Source: Serratia rhizosphaerae (GTDB lineage: Bacteria; Pseudomonadota; Gammaproteobacteria; Enterobacterales; Enterobacteriaceae). Taken from it: a stretch of 64,000 nucleotides of DNA. Position 1 is the stretch's first letter, and each line of letters starts with the position of its first letter. The DNA lies in contig NZ_CP041764.1 of assembly GCF_009817885.1 (NCBI RefSeq), forward strand, positions 1,674,001-1,738,000, given 5' to 3'. The notes beneath the pieces were generated by a model. That model saw only the letters and a list, made by a program, of their open reading frames with translations, did not search any database and had not been told where the DNA came from. Shown one piece after another: positions 35,255 to 45,075 of the stretch. Made by a program: the position numbers and the translations under genes.

Positions 35255-35893
35255 GTGCAAAATACAGATAAATCTCGCCTGGTCGACCAGGCCAACGCGC
35301 TGCCGGGGCGCGCCACGCCGGTGCCGGTCGCCGCGCTCAACATCGTCACTCAGCACTCTATGACAGAGGTGCCGGCCGGTATGGACGTGGCGATTTTCGC
35401 CATGGGCTGCTTCTGGGGGGTCGAGCGCCTGTTCTGGCAACAGCCGGGCGTCTACAGCACCGCCGCCGGCTACACCGGCGGCTACACGCCGAATCCGGCC
35501 TACCATGAGGTGTGCACCGGCCAGACCGGCCACGCCGAAGCGGTGCGCGTGATCTTCGATCCGAAAGTCATCAGCTATCCGCAGCTGCTGCAGGTGTTCT
35601 GGGAAAATCACGATCCGGCCCAGGGCATGCGTCAGGGCGGTGATATCGGCACCCAGTACCGTTCTGCAATCTACTACCTGACGCCGGAACAGCAGGCCGA
35701 CGCCGAGCGCAGCCTGGCCAGCTTCCAACAGGCGATGGACACCGCCGGGGACCAGCGCGTCATCACCACCGAAATCGCCCCGGCCACGCCGTTCTACTAC
35801 GCCGAAGACGACCACCAGCAATACCTGGAAAAGAATCCGGGCGGCTACTGCGGACTGGGCGGCATCGGCGTTTGTCTGCCCCCGCAGGCCTAA
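35255..35893 (+). CDS. msrA: Peptide-methionine (S)-S-oxide reductase MsrA
   Basis: 212 residues. Catalytic Cys52 in GCFWGVE and resolving cysteines near the C-terminus (GGYCGLGGIGVCLPPQA). It repairs methionine-S-sulfoxide in proteins. GTG start at 35255 with AGGAGT eight bases upstream; the N-terminus MQNTDKSRLVDQANALPGR fits the family. Divergent from tamA. Confidence 0.97.
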   Translation: MQNTDKSRLVDQANALPGRATPVPVAALNIVTQHSMTEVPAGMDVAIFAMGCFWGVERLFWQQPGVYSTAAGYTGGYTPNPAYHEVCTGQTGHAEAVRVIFDPKVISYPQLLQVFWENHDPAQGMRQGGDIGTQYRSAIYYLTPEQQADAERSLASFQQAMDTAGDQRVITTEIAPATPFYYAEDDHQQYLEKNPGGYCGLGGIGVCLPPQA

Positions 35894-35945
35894 CGCGTTA
35901 ATTTTTAACCACTGGCGGGCCTTATCGGGCTGCTGCTATACTATC

Positions 35946-35973
35946 CAGGCCGCCGATACGCGGCCTGTTTTTT
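35946..35973 (+). terminator. Terminator after msrA
   Basis: CAGGCCGC-CGATAC-GCGGCCTG followed by TTTTTT, 52 bases after the msrA stop. Confidence 0.88.
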
Positions 35974-36078
35974 GCTTCGGCAAAACGGGCGCTGTCAAAC
36001 GCGTCCGGCAACTCTTTTTTACAATGTATTACCCTTCCTCAAGAGCGCCGTCATCCCGTCGGCACGTATGGATAGATT

Positions 36079-37410
36079 ATGTTAAACAGTATTTTACTGA
36101 TTCTTTTTCTGATCGCAGTGAGCGCCTTCTTCTCTGTATCGGAAATTTCTCTGGCTGCCTCGCGCAAGATTAAACTGAAGCTGATGGCTGACGAAGGTAA
36201 CATCAACGCGGCCAAAGTGCTGAAACTGCAAGAAACACCCGGCCTGTTCTTTACCGTGGTGCAAATCGGCCTTAACGCCGTCGCCATTTTGGGCGGTATC
36301 GTCGGCGACGCGGCATTCTCCCCGAGCTTTCAGGTGCTGTTCGATCGCTTCCTGTCGCCGGAACTGTCGCAACAGCTCAGCTTTATCTGCTCATTCGTAC
36401 TGGTCACCAGCCTGTTTATCCTGTTCGCGGATCTCACCCCGAAGCGCATCGGTATGATTGCACCAGAGGCGGTCGCCGTCCGGATCATCAACCCGATGCG
36501 TTTCTCGATCATGATTTTCCGTCCGCTGGTCTGGCTGTTCAACGGTATGGCGAACCTGATTTTCCGCCTGTTCAAACTGCCGATGGTGCGTAAAGACGAC
36601 ATCACGTCCGACGATATTTACGCCGTGGTGGAAGCTGGCGCGCTGGCCGGCGTACTGCGCAAGCAGGAGCATGAGCTGATTGAGAACGTGTTCGAGCTGG
36701 AATCACGTACCGTACCTTCCTCGATGACCTCCCGTGAAAGCGTGGTCTATTTCGACCTGCGCGAGAGCGAAGAGAGCATTAAAGAGAAAGTCTCCACCCA
36801 CCCGCACTCTAAATTCCTGGTGTGTGACGGTCATATCGATCAGGTAGTGGGCTATGTGGATTCCAAAGACCTGCTGAACCGCGTACTGGGCAATCAGAGC
36901 CTGGTGCTGAGCAGCGGCGTACAGATCCGCTCCGCGCTGATTGTGCCGGATACCCTGACGCTGTCCGAGGCGCTGGAAAGCTTTAAGGCGGCCGGCGAAG
37001 ACTTCGCGGTGATCCTGAACGAATATGCGCTGGTGGTGGGGATTATCACGCTCAACGACGTGATGACCACCCTGATGGGCGACCTGGTGGGGCAAGGGCA
37101 GGAAGAGCAAATCGTCGCACGCGACGAAAACTCCTGGCTGATTGAAGGTGGTACGCCAATCGACGACGTGATGCGCGTGCTGGATATTGACGAGTTCCCG
37201 CAGGCGGGCAACTATGAAACCATCGGCGGCTTTATGATGTATATGCTGCGCAAGATCCCGAAACGCACCGACTTCGTCAAATACGCTGGCTACAAGTTTG
37301 AAGTGGTCGATATCGACAGCTACAAGATCGACCAGCTGCTGGTCACCAAGCTGAGCGATAAGCCGGCGGCGACGCTGCCGAAAGCGGCGGATGAAAACCT
37401 GCCGGCCTGA
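36079..37410 (+). CDS. ytfL: CNNM/CorC-type membrane transporter YtfL (PaeA)
   Basis: 443 residues. N-terminal DUF21 (CNNM) membrane domain with about four hydrophobic segments (1-20, 55-80, 90-118, 135-160), a pair of CBS domains (about 205-330) and a C-terminal CorC/HlyC domain. E. coli YtfL was renamed PaeA for a role in polyamine (cadaverine/putrescine) export; that function is transferred by homology. Lies between msrA and ytfK as in E. coli. Confidence 0.95.
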   Translation: MLNSILLILFLIAVSAFFSVSEISLAASRKIKLKLMADEGNINAAKVLKLQETPGLFFTVVQIGLNAVAILGGIVGDAAFSPSFQVLFDRFLSPELSQQLSFICSFVLVTSLFILFADLTPKRIGMIAPEAVAVRIINPMRFSIMIFRPLVWLFNGMANLIFRLFKLPMVRKDDITSDDIYAVVEAGALAGVLRKQEHELIENVFELESRTVPSSMTSRESVVYFDLRESEESIKEKVSTHPHSKFLVCDGHIDQVVGYVDSKDLLNRVLGNQSLVLSSGVQIRSALIVPDTLTLSEALESFKAAGEDFAVILNEYALVVGIITLNDVMTTLMGDLVGQGQEEQIVARDENSWLIEGGTPIDDVMRVLDIDEFPQAGNYETIGGFMMYMLRKIPKRTDFVKYAGYKFEVVDIDSYKIDQLLVTKLSDKPAATLPKAADENLPA

Positions 37411-37435
37411 TGCGCTACGGCCATTAAAAACATCA

Positions 37436-37455
37436 GCGGCCCCGTTTGGGGCCGC
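37436..37455. terminator. Hairpin between ytfL and ytfK
   Basis: Perfect 8-bp stem GCGGCCCC-GTTT-GGGGCCGC between the convergent genes. Neither side has a long T run, so it is a weak or factor-aided terminator. Confidence 0.5.
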
Positions 37456-37513
37456 GCTTACATCTGTACGCTGTTATCGCGGCAGCCCTCAAGCTACAGC
37501 CATAACAGCGTTT

Positions 37514-37720
37514 TTAACCCATTTCCGATTGCAAAAGCAGCACTTGCCGATTAACTTCAGACATCACGCTGAGATGGCGCTTGTCGCGGACTTTCGGCAC
37601 CAGGATTCGGCCTTTGTCGAATTCAAATGCACCAACATCTTTGATATATAAACGTCCGCGGAACAGGGTCTTCACATATTTGGCAATTTTCAAAGGGTTA
37701 TAACGCTGGAAGATTCTCAT
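37514..37720 (-). CDS. ytfK: YtfK family stringent-response modulator
   Basis: 68 residues (DUF1107), starting MRIFQRYNPLKIAKYVK, nearly identical to E. coli YtfK, which is reported to stimulate SpoT-dependent (p)ppGpp accumulation under phosphate and fatty-acid starvation. The ATG at 37720 is chosen; the longer frame to 37756 adds 12 residues unlike the family. Convergent with ytfL and divergent from ytfJ. Confidence 0.94.
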   Translation of the reverse strand: MRIFQRYNPLKIAKYVKTLFRGRLYIKDVGAFEFDKGRILVPKVRDKRHLSVMSEVNRQVLLLQSEMG

Positions 37721-38047
37721 TTTGTTCTGTGCTCCTCCGTTGGACCAGGCGTTCATTCGAACCGCTAATCGGGCGATTTCTTATACAAGAACGCAATTGA
37801 TTGCAGTGGTGTAGACCTAGTTAAGACCATTTTGTTCACTTTCGCCTGGACGTCTTCACTGGATTTACACTTGTTGACAGATTTGTATATGATTATTTAC
37901 GACATATTCAGAATATCCCTTCAAAATAAAGGCGTTAGAGACCGATAGGGAAAACTGAGATCGCGCTTACAGGACAGACCTCCGATCACTATCTAAGCTT
38001 TAGGCTGCGGAGACTGTTCGCACTATCCCCCATAACAAGGAGCAAGC
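37721..38047. promoter_or_regulatory. ytfK/ytfJ divergent intergenic region
   Basis: 327 bases with no gene. A TTGACA at 37874-37879 (plus strand) is a good -35, but no convincing -10 follows at 16-18 bases. ytfK belongs to the PhoB regulon in E. coli; I could not identify a clear Pho box by eye. Confidence 0.35.
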
Positions 38048-38602
38048 ATGAAAAAGAGCCGCATGCTAATGATGTCCCTGCTGTTCGCCCCCCTACTGGC
38101 CTCAGCGCACAACTTTCAACTGCTGCAGCGCGTCGCGCCGGTCAGCGTCACTGACCGCGGCGAGCTGCATTACGCTAACGGCGACTTCAGCTACGAAAAA
38201 TGGAGCAGTGGCAAGCTCAGTGGAAAAGTGCGGGTAATTCAGCATATTGCCGGCCGCAGTTCCGCCAAAGACATGAACGATCCATTGATTGAAGCCATCA
38301 AGGCCGCCAAGCTACCACGCGATCGTTACCAAACGACGACAATCATCAATATTGATGACGCTATCGTCGGCACCGGCATGTTTGTGCGCAGCAGTATTGA
38401 AGACAACAAAAAAGAGTTCCCGTGGTCGCAGTTTATCGTCGACAACAAGGGCTACGTGAAGAAAGCCTGGGATCTGCAAAGCAACGGCTCGGCGATTATC
38501 GTGCTGGACGATCAGGGACGGGTGAAGTTCGCCAAAGACGGCAAGCTGACGGAAGAAGAAGTGCAGCAAGTGATGAACATGCTGCACCAGATGCTGCGCT
38601 AA
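38048..38602 (+). CDS. ytfJ: Periplasmic YtfJ family protein
   Basis: 184 residues. Signal peptide cleaved near ASA-HNF (about 20), then a thioredoxin-like-fold domain (KVRVIQHIAGRSSAKDMNDP; IINIDDAIVGTG). No CxxC is present, so it is probably not a thiol oxidoreductase. Function unknown. Its stop is 4 bases from the convergent cysQ stop. Confidence 0.93.
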   Translation: MKKSRMLMMSLLFAPLLASAHNFQLLQRVAPVSVTDRGELHYANGDFSYEKWSSGKLSGKVRVIQHIAGRSSAKDMNDPLIEAIKAAKLPRDRYQTTTIINIDDAIVGTGMFVRSSIEDNKKEFPWSQFIVDNKGYVKKAWDLQSNGSAIIVLDDQGRVKFAKDGKLTEEEVQQVMNMLHQMLR

Positions 38603-38606
38603 CCGA

Positions 38607-39347
38607 TCAGAACAGCGACACGCGAAAGCCGGGGTTGAGGAAAGATTCACGAGGCGTATAAAGCAACGGCTTGCCTTGCCAATCGTGAATCTGGGCCCCG
38701 GCAGCGACCGCTACCGCATGACCTGCTGCGGTATCCCAGATATTGGTCGGCCCAAAGCGCGGATACAATTGCGCCTTGCCTTCCGCCACCAGACAGAATT
38801 TTAGCGACGACCCCACCGAGATGGTTTGGTGCACGCCCAGCTGTTTCAGGTAATCCTTCAGCTCATCATCGCTATGCGAACGGCTGACCACCACCAACGG
38901 CGGCTGCCCTTCCATGACATGAATAGACCGGCGTTGCCCTTTTTCTTCTTTCCACGCCTTGCCGTGCTCCGCCAGATACAGCACGTCCAGCGCCGGCGCA
39001 TACACCACGCCCATCACCGCCTGGCCGTCCTCAATCAACGCGATATTGACGGTAAATTCGCCGTTGCGCTGCAAAAACTCTTTGGTGCCGTCGAGCGGGT
39101 CCACCAGCCAATAACGCGTCCAGTGCTGGCGCTCTTCCCACGCCGGCGGATCTTCTTCCGACAGCAGCGGAATATCCGGCGTCAGCGCCGCCAGGCCCGC
39201 CTTGATGATGCCGTGAGCCGCTAAATCGGCGGCGGTAACCGGTGAATCATCTTTTTTCACCGCGGCGTCAAGCGGCTGTTCGCCGTGATAGACCGCCATA
39301 ATTGCAGCGCCCGCCTCGCGGGAAAGCTGGCAAATTTGCTCTAACAT
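38607..39347 (-). CDS. cysQ: 3'(2'),5'-bisphosphate nucleotidase CysQ
   Basis: 246 residues, inositol-monophosphatase superfamily. Metal motifs SEEDPPAWE and WLVDPLDGTKEF, and C-terminal GPTNIWDTAAGHAV. It converts 3'-phosphoadenosine 5'-phosphate to AMP, relieving product inhibition in sulfate assimilation. The second of two adjacent ATGs is used, matching E. coli. Divergent from cpdB. Confidence 0.97.
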   Translation of the reverse strand: MLEQICQLSREAGAAIMAVYHGEQPLDAAVKKDDSPVTAADLAAHGIIKAGLAALTPDIPLLSEEDPPAWEERQHWTRYWLVDPLDGTKEFLQRNGEFTVNIALIEDGQAVMGVVYAPALDVLYLAEHGKAWKEEKGQRRSIHVMEGQPPLVVVSRSHSDDELKDYLKQLGVHQTISVGSSLKFCLVAEGKAQLYPRFGPTNIWDTAAGHAVAVAAGAQIHDWQGKPLLYTPRESFLNPGFRVSLF

Positions 39348-39619
39348 CATTCACCTCAGATCAAACAATTCCATGGGAAATCTCCCGCAACCTTTGCTAG
39401 CAGACTAGTTTTTTTTGCCGGGAATATCCATCCCGGCGTGGTAAAGCCTGGTAATAATTCAAGTTTGCCGGCGCGTAACTGTGAGCTTTCCCGCTGTGCC
39501 TACGGGGATTTTCTGCCACACTTCACGCTTTCTGATGGCAAGTAAGCATAATTACATCGTTCTTTGCGGCTTCTCTCCGAGAAGGCGCCAAAAACATCAT
39601 GGCATGGAGAACACCAATA

Positions 39620-41590
39620 ATGATGAAACGTCCGCTGGCATTATCCGCCCTCGCCCTGCTGATTTCCGCCACGGCACAGGCGGCGACGGTCGACCTGCGC
39701 GTGCTGGAAACCACCGACCTGCACGGCAACATGATGGACTTTGATTACTATAAGGATAAGCCCACCGAAAAATTTGGACTGGTGCGCACCGCCAGCCTAA
39801 TCCAGCAGGCGCGCGGGCAGACGATTAACAGCGTGCTGGTCGACAATGGCGATATTATTCAGGGCAGCCCGATGGCGGACTATATGGCGGCCAAGGGGCT
39901 GCGCAAAGGCGACGTACACCCGGTCTACAAGGCGCTGAACCAGCTGGATTATGTGGTAGGCAATATCGGCAACCACGAGTTCAATTACGGCCTTGATTAC
40001 CTGCAAACCGCCCTCGCCGGTGCCAAGTTCCCCTACGTTAACGCCAACGTTATCGACAGCAAAACCCAGAAACCGCTGTTCACCCCGTATATTATCGTCG
40101 ATACGCCGGTAAAAGACCGCGACGGCCACACGCACACGCTGCGCATCGGCTATATCGGTTTCGTCCCGCCGCAGATTATGGTCTGGGACAAGGCCAACCT
40201 GCAGGGTAAGGTCACGGTCAACGATATTACCGCCACCGCCAAACGCTACGTGCCGGAAATGCGTCAGCAAGGGGCCGATCTGGTGATCGCCATTCCCCAC
40301 TCCGGCCTCTCCAGCTCGCCTTATAAAGCCATGGCGGAAAATTCGGTCTACTACCTCAGCCAGGTGCCGGGCATCGACGCCATTATGTTCGGCCACGCCC
40401 ACGCGGTCTTTCCCAGTAAGGACTTCGCCGCCATTAAAGGCGCCGATATTGAGCAGGGCCTGCTGAACGGCGTACCGGCAGTGATGCCGGGCCAATGGGG
40501 CGATCACCTCGGCGTGGTGGATTTACAGCTCAGTAACGACAGCGGCCGCTGGGCGGTCACCCGCGCCAAGGCCGAGGCGCGGCCGATTTACGACAGCGCC
40601 GCCAAACGTTCGCTGGCGGCGGAAGACGCCGGTCTGGTGAAGGTGCTGGCCGACGATCATAAGGGCACCCGCGAGTTCGTCAGCCAGCCGATCGGCAAGT
40701 CCGACGGCAATATGTACAGCTATCTGGCTTTGGTGCAGGACGATCCGACGGTGCAGATCGTCAACAACGCGCAGAAAGCCTATGTGGAGCACTACATTCA
40801 GGGCGATCCCGATCTGGCGGATCTGCCGGTGCTGTCCGCCGCCGCGCCGTTCAAGGTGGGCGGCCGCAAAAACGATCCGGCCAGCTTCGTGGAAGTGGAA
40901 AAAGGGCAGCTAACTTTCCGCAACGCGGCCGATCTGTATCTCTACCCCAATACGCTGGTGGTGGTCAAAGCCAGCGGTAAAGAGGTGAAAGAGTGGCTGG
41001 AGTGCTCCGCCGGGCAGTTTAACCGCATCGACGTCAACAGCAGTAAGCCGCAGAGCCTGATTAACTGGGACGGCTTCCGCACCTATAACTTCGACGTGAT
41101 TGACGGCGTCAGCTACCAGGTAGACGTCAGTCAGCCGGCGCGCTACGACGGTGAATGTCAGTTAATCAATGATAAAGCGGAGCGGATCAAACAGCTGACC
41201 TTCAACGGCAAACCGATCGACCCGAACGCCACCTTCCTGGTAGCAACCAACAACTACCGCGCCTATGGCGGCAAATTTGCCGGCACCGGCGACAAGCACA
41301 TCGCCTTCGCCTCGCCGGATGAGAACCGCGCCGTACTGGCGGCCTATATTGGCGCGGAGAGTAAAAAACACGGGGCGGTGCATCCGCAGGCGGACAATAA
41401 CTGGCGTCTGGCCAACATCGACGCCGCACAGCCGCTGGATATCCGTTTTGAAACCTCGCCAAGCGACAAGGCCGCGGCGTTTATCCGGCAAAACGCCCGT
41501 TACCCGCTGAAGCCGCTCGGCAACGACCGCATCGGCTTTGCAATTTACCAGGTCGGCCTGCAAACGCCGCCCGCAGACGCAGCGCGCTAA
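39620..41590 (+). CDS. cpdB: Periplasmic 2',3'-cyclic-nucleotide phosphodiesterase/3'-nucleotidase
   Basis: 656 residues. Signal peptide cleaved near AQA-ATV, then a calcineurin-like metallophosphatase domain (ETTDLHGNMMDFDYY, VDNGDIIQGSP, GNHEFNYG, GHAHAVF) and a C-terminal 5'-nucleotidase domain. It scavenges 2',3'-cyclic nucleotides and 3'-nucleotides. Two adjacent ATGs (39620, 39623) follow GGAGA; the longer upstream frame is not needed. Next to fklB here, while E. coli has several genes between. Confidence 0.97.
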   Translation: MMKRPLALSALALLISATAQAATVDLRVLETTDLHGNMMDFDYYKDKPTEKFGLVRTASLIQQARGQTINSVLVDNGDIIQGSPMADYMAAKGLRKGDVHPVYKALNQLDYVVGNIGNHEFNYGLDYLQTALAGAKFPYVNANVIDSKTQKPLFTPYIIVDTPVKDRDGHTHTLRIGYIGFVPPQIMVWDKANLQGKVTVNDITATAKRYVPEMRQQGADLVIAIPHSGLSSSPYKAMAENSVYYLSQVPGIDAIMFGHAHAVFPSKDFAAIKGADIEQGLLNGVPAVMPGQWGDHLGVVDLQLSNDSGRWAVTRAKAEARPIYDSAAKRSLAAEDAGLVKVLADDHKGTREFVSQPIGKSDGNMYSYLALVQDDPTVQIVNNAQKAYVEHYIQGDPDLADLPVLSAAAPFKVGGRKNDPASFVEVEKGQLTFRNAADLYLYPNTLVVVKASGKEVKEWLECSAGQFNRIDVNSSKPQSLINWDGFRTYNFDVIDGVSYQVDVSQPARYDGECQLINDKAERIKQLTFNGKPIDPNATFLVATNNYRAYGGKFAGTGDKHIAFASPDENRAVLAAYIGAESKKHGAVHPQADNNWRLANIDAAQPLDIRFETSPSDKAAAFIRQNARYPLKPLGNDRIGFAIYQVGLQTPPADAAR

Positions 41591-41593
41591 ATA

Positions 41594-41627
41594 ACAAACG
41601 GGGCGCCATCTGGCGCCCCGCTTTGTC
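41594..41627. terminator. Bidirectional terminator between cpdB and fklB
   Basis: ACAAACGGGGCGCCA-TC-TGGCGCCCCGCTTTGT, a very strong GC stem centred between the convergent stops. Confidence 0.8.
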
Positions 41628-41635
41628 AATTCCGC

Positions 41636-42256
41636 TTACAGGATTTCCAACAGTTCCACTTCAAACACTAACGCGCTGAACGGAGGGATAGCAGCGCCGG
41701 CACCACGCTCGCCGTAGGCCAGGTTGTGCGGGATATACAGCTGCCACTTGGAGCCAACCGGCATCAGCGTCAGGGCTTCGATCCAGCCGGCAATCACGCC
41801 GGTAACCGGGAACTCGGCCGGCTGGCCGCGCTCAACGGAGCTGTCGAACACATCGCCGTTAATCAGGCGGCCGGTGTAATGTACGCGCACACGGTCCTGA
41901 CGGGACGGGATCGGGCCGTTGCCCTGCTGCAGCACGGAGAACTGCAGGCCGGATTCAGTCAGCGTCACATCATCACGCTTGGCATTTTCTTCCAGGAATT
42001 TCTGGCCTTCTACCGCCATCGCCTGCTGACGCTCACGACGTACGGCATCCGCACGCTCGTGGATTTCACGCAGCGCGCGATGTACGACGTCAACGGGAAC
42101 CGCCGGGGCATTCCCTTCCAGCGCATCACGCAGACCAGCCAGCAGAGCGTCCGGTTGTAAACCTTCCAGACCGGATTCCTGCAGTTGCTGGCCGACCTGT
42201 AAACCAATCCCGTAGCTTGCTTGCGCTTCAACGCTGTCAAAAGAAGGGGTTGTCAT
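41636..42256 (-). CDS. fklB: FKBP-type peptidyl-prolyl isomerase FklB (FKBP22)
   Basis: 206 residues. N-terminal helical dimerisation domain (about 1-110) and C-terminal FKBP domain (VHYTGRLINGDVFDSS; AYGERGAGAAIPPFSALVFEVELL). No signal peptide, so cytoplasmic. It catalyses cis-trans isomerisation of proline peptide bonds and is dimeric in the family. Divergent from ytfB across about 260 bases. Confidence 0.96.
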   Translation of the reverse strand: MTTPSFDSVEAQASYGIGLQVGQQLQESGLEGLQPDALLAGLRDALEGNAPAVPVDVVHRALREIHERADAVRRERQQAMAVEGQKFLEENAKRDDVTLTESGLQFSVLQQGNGPIPSRQDRVRVHYTGRLINGDVFDSSVERGQPAEFPVTGVIAGWIEALTLMPVGSKWQLYIPHNLAYGERGAGAAIPPFSALVFEVELLEIL

Positions 42257-42520
42257 GGGGTTTTCCTTAAGTCTGTAAAAAGTCGAAGGCGCAGCATAAC
42301 AGTGCCGGAAAGCCGGGTAAAATCTTGTGTCGAGAATGATGACTTTTCGCGTAGAAAAAGAAACAATGACCTTCTGTTAATGCCCGTTGCCGCCCCCGCC
42401 GTACAATCACGCCGCTGCCTTTCACATCAAGCAGTTAGCGGACTATACTGAAAACGGGTCATCGGACCGTCGGCACACCATTGGTACTGTGGCAATTTAC
42501 GCCGTTGAAGAGAGGTCACC

Positions 42521-43171
42521 ATGGGCAGAATCGCGCCCAGGAGAAGGAAAACCACCCGCACCCAGCGGTCGTTACTACGCGTCTGGCAACGTGTCAGCCA
42601 ACGCATGAAGTTCGGCGCACCGCGGCAGATGTCCGCAGGGTCGGATTCTCAGCTGCCGCCTGCAAGCGGTCAGGGACAGGGGATCAAAGCGCTACTGTTG
42701 AAAATCTGGCATCTGCCGGACGGCTTCGGCTGGCTGGAACCGTTGCCCTATTTCCACCGCCGCTGGGTCATCATCTTCGGCGCCTTACTGCTGCTGTCAC
42801 TGCTGTGGCCCTATTCGCCGGATCGCGATGAGCGCCCGGGACGTCTAGAACCACAAAGCGCGCAGCAAACCGATATGCAGCCGGCTACCGCAGAATCAGA
42901 TCCGGGCGGGCAATGGCAGCGTTACCGCATTCAGCCCGGCCAGACGCTGGCGCAGCTGTTCCGCGACAATAACCTGCCGGTTAATGAAGTGTTCGCCATG
43001 GCGCAGGTGGAAGGTAATGATAAGCCGCTGAGCAATCTGAAAGCCGGGCAGGAAGTGCGTATCGAACGGGATAGCAATGGGGTGATTATCGCGCTGTCGG
43101 TCACCGCGCTCGACAACAGACTGGTCACCTTCCGTCGTCAGGCCGACGGCGGCTATCGTCGCCAGCGCTAA
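42521..43171 (+). CDS. ytfB: OapA-family cell-division-associated protein YtfB
   Basis: 216 residues. One transmembrane helix (about 82-97) preceded by KIWHLPDGFGWLEPLP as in E. coli YtfB, a low-complexity periplasmic linker, then the C-terminal OapA/LysM-like domain (YRIQPGQTLAQLFRDNNLP). E. coli YtfB localises to the septum and binds glycans. The N-terminus has about 45 extra Arg-rich residues (MGRIAPRRRKTTRTQRS) compared with E. coli, with a good GAGAGG site at this ATG. The stop overlaps the stop of the convergent DUF488 gene. Confidence 0.9.
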   Translation: MGRIAPRRRKTTRTQRSLLRVWQRVSQRMKFGAPRQMSAGSDSQLPPASGQGQGIKALLLKIWHLPDGFGWLEPLPYFHRRWVIIFGALLLLSLLWPYSPDRDERPGRLEPQSAQQTDMQPATAESDPGGQWQRYRIQPGQTLAQLFRDNNLPVNEVFAMAQVEGNDKPLSNLKAGQEVRIERDSNGVIIALSVTALDNRLVTFRRQADGGYRRQR

Positions 43172-43524
43172 GCCGGCACCTGCTCCAAGAGAAAATCACG
43201 CAGTACAACCCCCTGGTTGTGCTGTGTGTCCTTGCTGCCGTACAGCAGGGTCAGACTTTCGCCCTGCCGCAACAGCGCTGTCAGCGGCTGCCAGGCGCTG
43301 CTGGCCGCTAACTCCTGCCGATAGCGCACGACAAACGCGTCCCACTGGTCAGTATGATGATGGAACCACCGGCGCAGTTCACCGCTGGGCGCCACCTCTT
43401 TCAGCCATTCAACGCCTTCCAGCCGCTGCTTGCTGATGCCCCGCGGCCACAGCCGATCGATCAGAAAACAGTGCGGCGCCGGGCCGCTGAAGTCATACAC
43501 GCGCTGTAACCGGATCTGCGTCAT
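43168..43524 (-). CDS. DUF488 family protein (YeaO-like)
   Basis: 118 residues, start MTQIRLQRVYDF with a strong GGAGG upstream; a longer frame to 43620 is unlikely because it would run into the rplI terminator. Family motifs FLIDRLWPRGISKQRL, WLKEVAPSGELRRWFHH and LLYGSKDTQHNQ. The function of the family is unknown. Its TAG stop shares bases with the ytfB TAA stop on the opposite strand. Confidence 0.88.
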   Translation of the reverse strand: MTQIRLQRVYDFSGPAPHCFLIDRLWPRGISKQRLEGVEWLKEVAPSGELRRWFHHHTDQWDAFVVRYRQELAASSAWQPLTALLRQGESLTLLYGSKDTQHNQGVVLRDFLLEQVPA

Positions 43525-43578
43525 CGTTGCCTCCTTGTCGTCACTGGCACCATAACGCATTTTACCGGCGGCAGAAAA

Positions 43579-43610
43579 GCAAAACGCCAGCACGAGGCTG
43601 GCGTTTTGCT
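43579..43610 (-). terminator. Terminator after rplI
   Basis: On the minus strand AAGCAAAACGCCAG-loop-CTGGCGTTTTGCTTTT, 17 bases past the rplI stop; ends the rpsF-priB-rpsR-rplI operon. Confidence 0.88.
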
Positions 43611-43626
43611 TGGGTAGCAATCGCGA

Positions 43627-44079
43627 TTAAGCGACAGCAACCACAACTACATTCAGCTGTGCGAACACGTCGCTGTGTACCTGGAAGTGCACTTCGTGCT
43701 CACCAGTGGTACGCAGAACGCCGTTCGGCAGGCGAACTTCGCTCTTGGCAACTTCAACGCCGGCAGCAGTAACTGCGTCAGCGATGTCGCGGGTGCCGAT
43801 AGAGCCGAACAGTTTACCTTCGTCGCCTGCTTTAGACTCGATGGTAACTGTAGCCAGTTCGTTGATCTTGGTTGCGCGCGCTTCGGCAGCAGCCAGAACG
43901 TCAGCCAGTTTGGCTTCCAGTTCAGCACGGCGTGCTTCGAAGAACTCGACGTTTTTCTTGGTAGCAGGAACAGCTTTGCCCTGTGGTACCAGGAAGTTAC
44001 GGGCGTAGCCCGCTTTAACGTTAACTTGATCACCCAGGCTGCCCAGGTTTGCTACTTTATCAAGCAGAATAACTTGCAT
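43627..44079 (-). CDS. rplI: Large ribosomal subunit protein bL9
   Basis: 150 residues (E. coli 149). N-terminal MQVILLDKVANLGSLGDQV RNA-binding domain, long connecting helix, and C-terminal domain. Last gene of the S6-PriB-S18-L9 operon, 39 bases after rpsR. Confidence 0.99.
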   Translation of the reverse strand: MQVILLDKVANLGSLGDQVNVKAGYARNFLVPQGKAVPATKKNVEFFEARRAELEAKLADVLAAAEARATKINELATVTIESKAGDEGKLFGSIGTRDIADAVTAAGVEVAKSEVRLPNGVLRTTGEHEVHFQVHSDVFAQLNVVVVAVA

Positions 44080-44118
44080 TACCTTATCCTCTCAAAGTCG
44101 TTAATGGACAGTGGCCGA

Positions 44119-44668
<550 letters not shown>

Positions 44669-44676
44669 GGCGGCAA

Positions 44677-45075
44677 TTACTCTTCAGAATCCCCAGCATC
44701 TGCTTCTTCAGTGGTTTCGTTAGAGAACTCTTCGCGGCGCTCGCCACGACGTTCGTCTTTCGCTTTAACCATTGGAGATGCTTCAGTTACCGCGTGCTTA
44801 ACGCGCATAACCATGCTGCGGATAACGGCGTCGTTGAAGCGGAAGTTAGTTTCCAGCTCATCGATCGCTTCCTGCGGCGCTTCAACGTTCAGCAGAACGT
44901 AGTGAGCTTTGTGCAGTTTGTTGATCGGGTAAGCCAGTTGACGGCGGCCCCAGTCTTCCAGACGGTGAATCTGACCTTGCGCGTTAGTGATGGTAGCACT
45001 GTAACGCTCGATCATGCCCGGAACCTGTTCGCTTTGGTCAGGATGGACCATAAAAACGATTTCGTAATGACGCAT
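44677..45075 (-). CDS. rpsF: Small ribosomal subunit protein bS6
   Basis: 132 residues, MRHYEIVFMVHPDQSEQVPG. The acidic C-terminus (EEADAGDSEE) is the tail that RimK extends with glutamates in E. coli. First gene of the operon; a conserved leader lies upstream. Confidence 0.99.
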   Translation of the reverse strand: MRHYEIVFMVHPDQSEQVPGMIERYSATITNAQGQIHRLEDWGRRQLAYPINKLHKAHYVLLNVEAPQEAIDELETNFRFNDAVIRSMVMRVKHAVTEASPMVKAKDERRGERREEFSNETTEEADAGDSEE

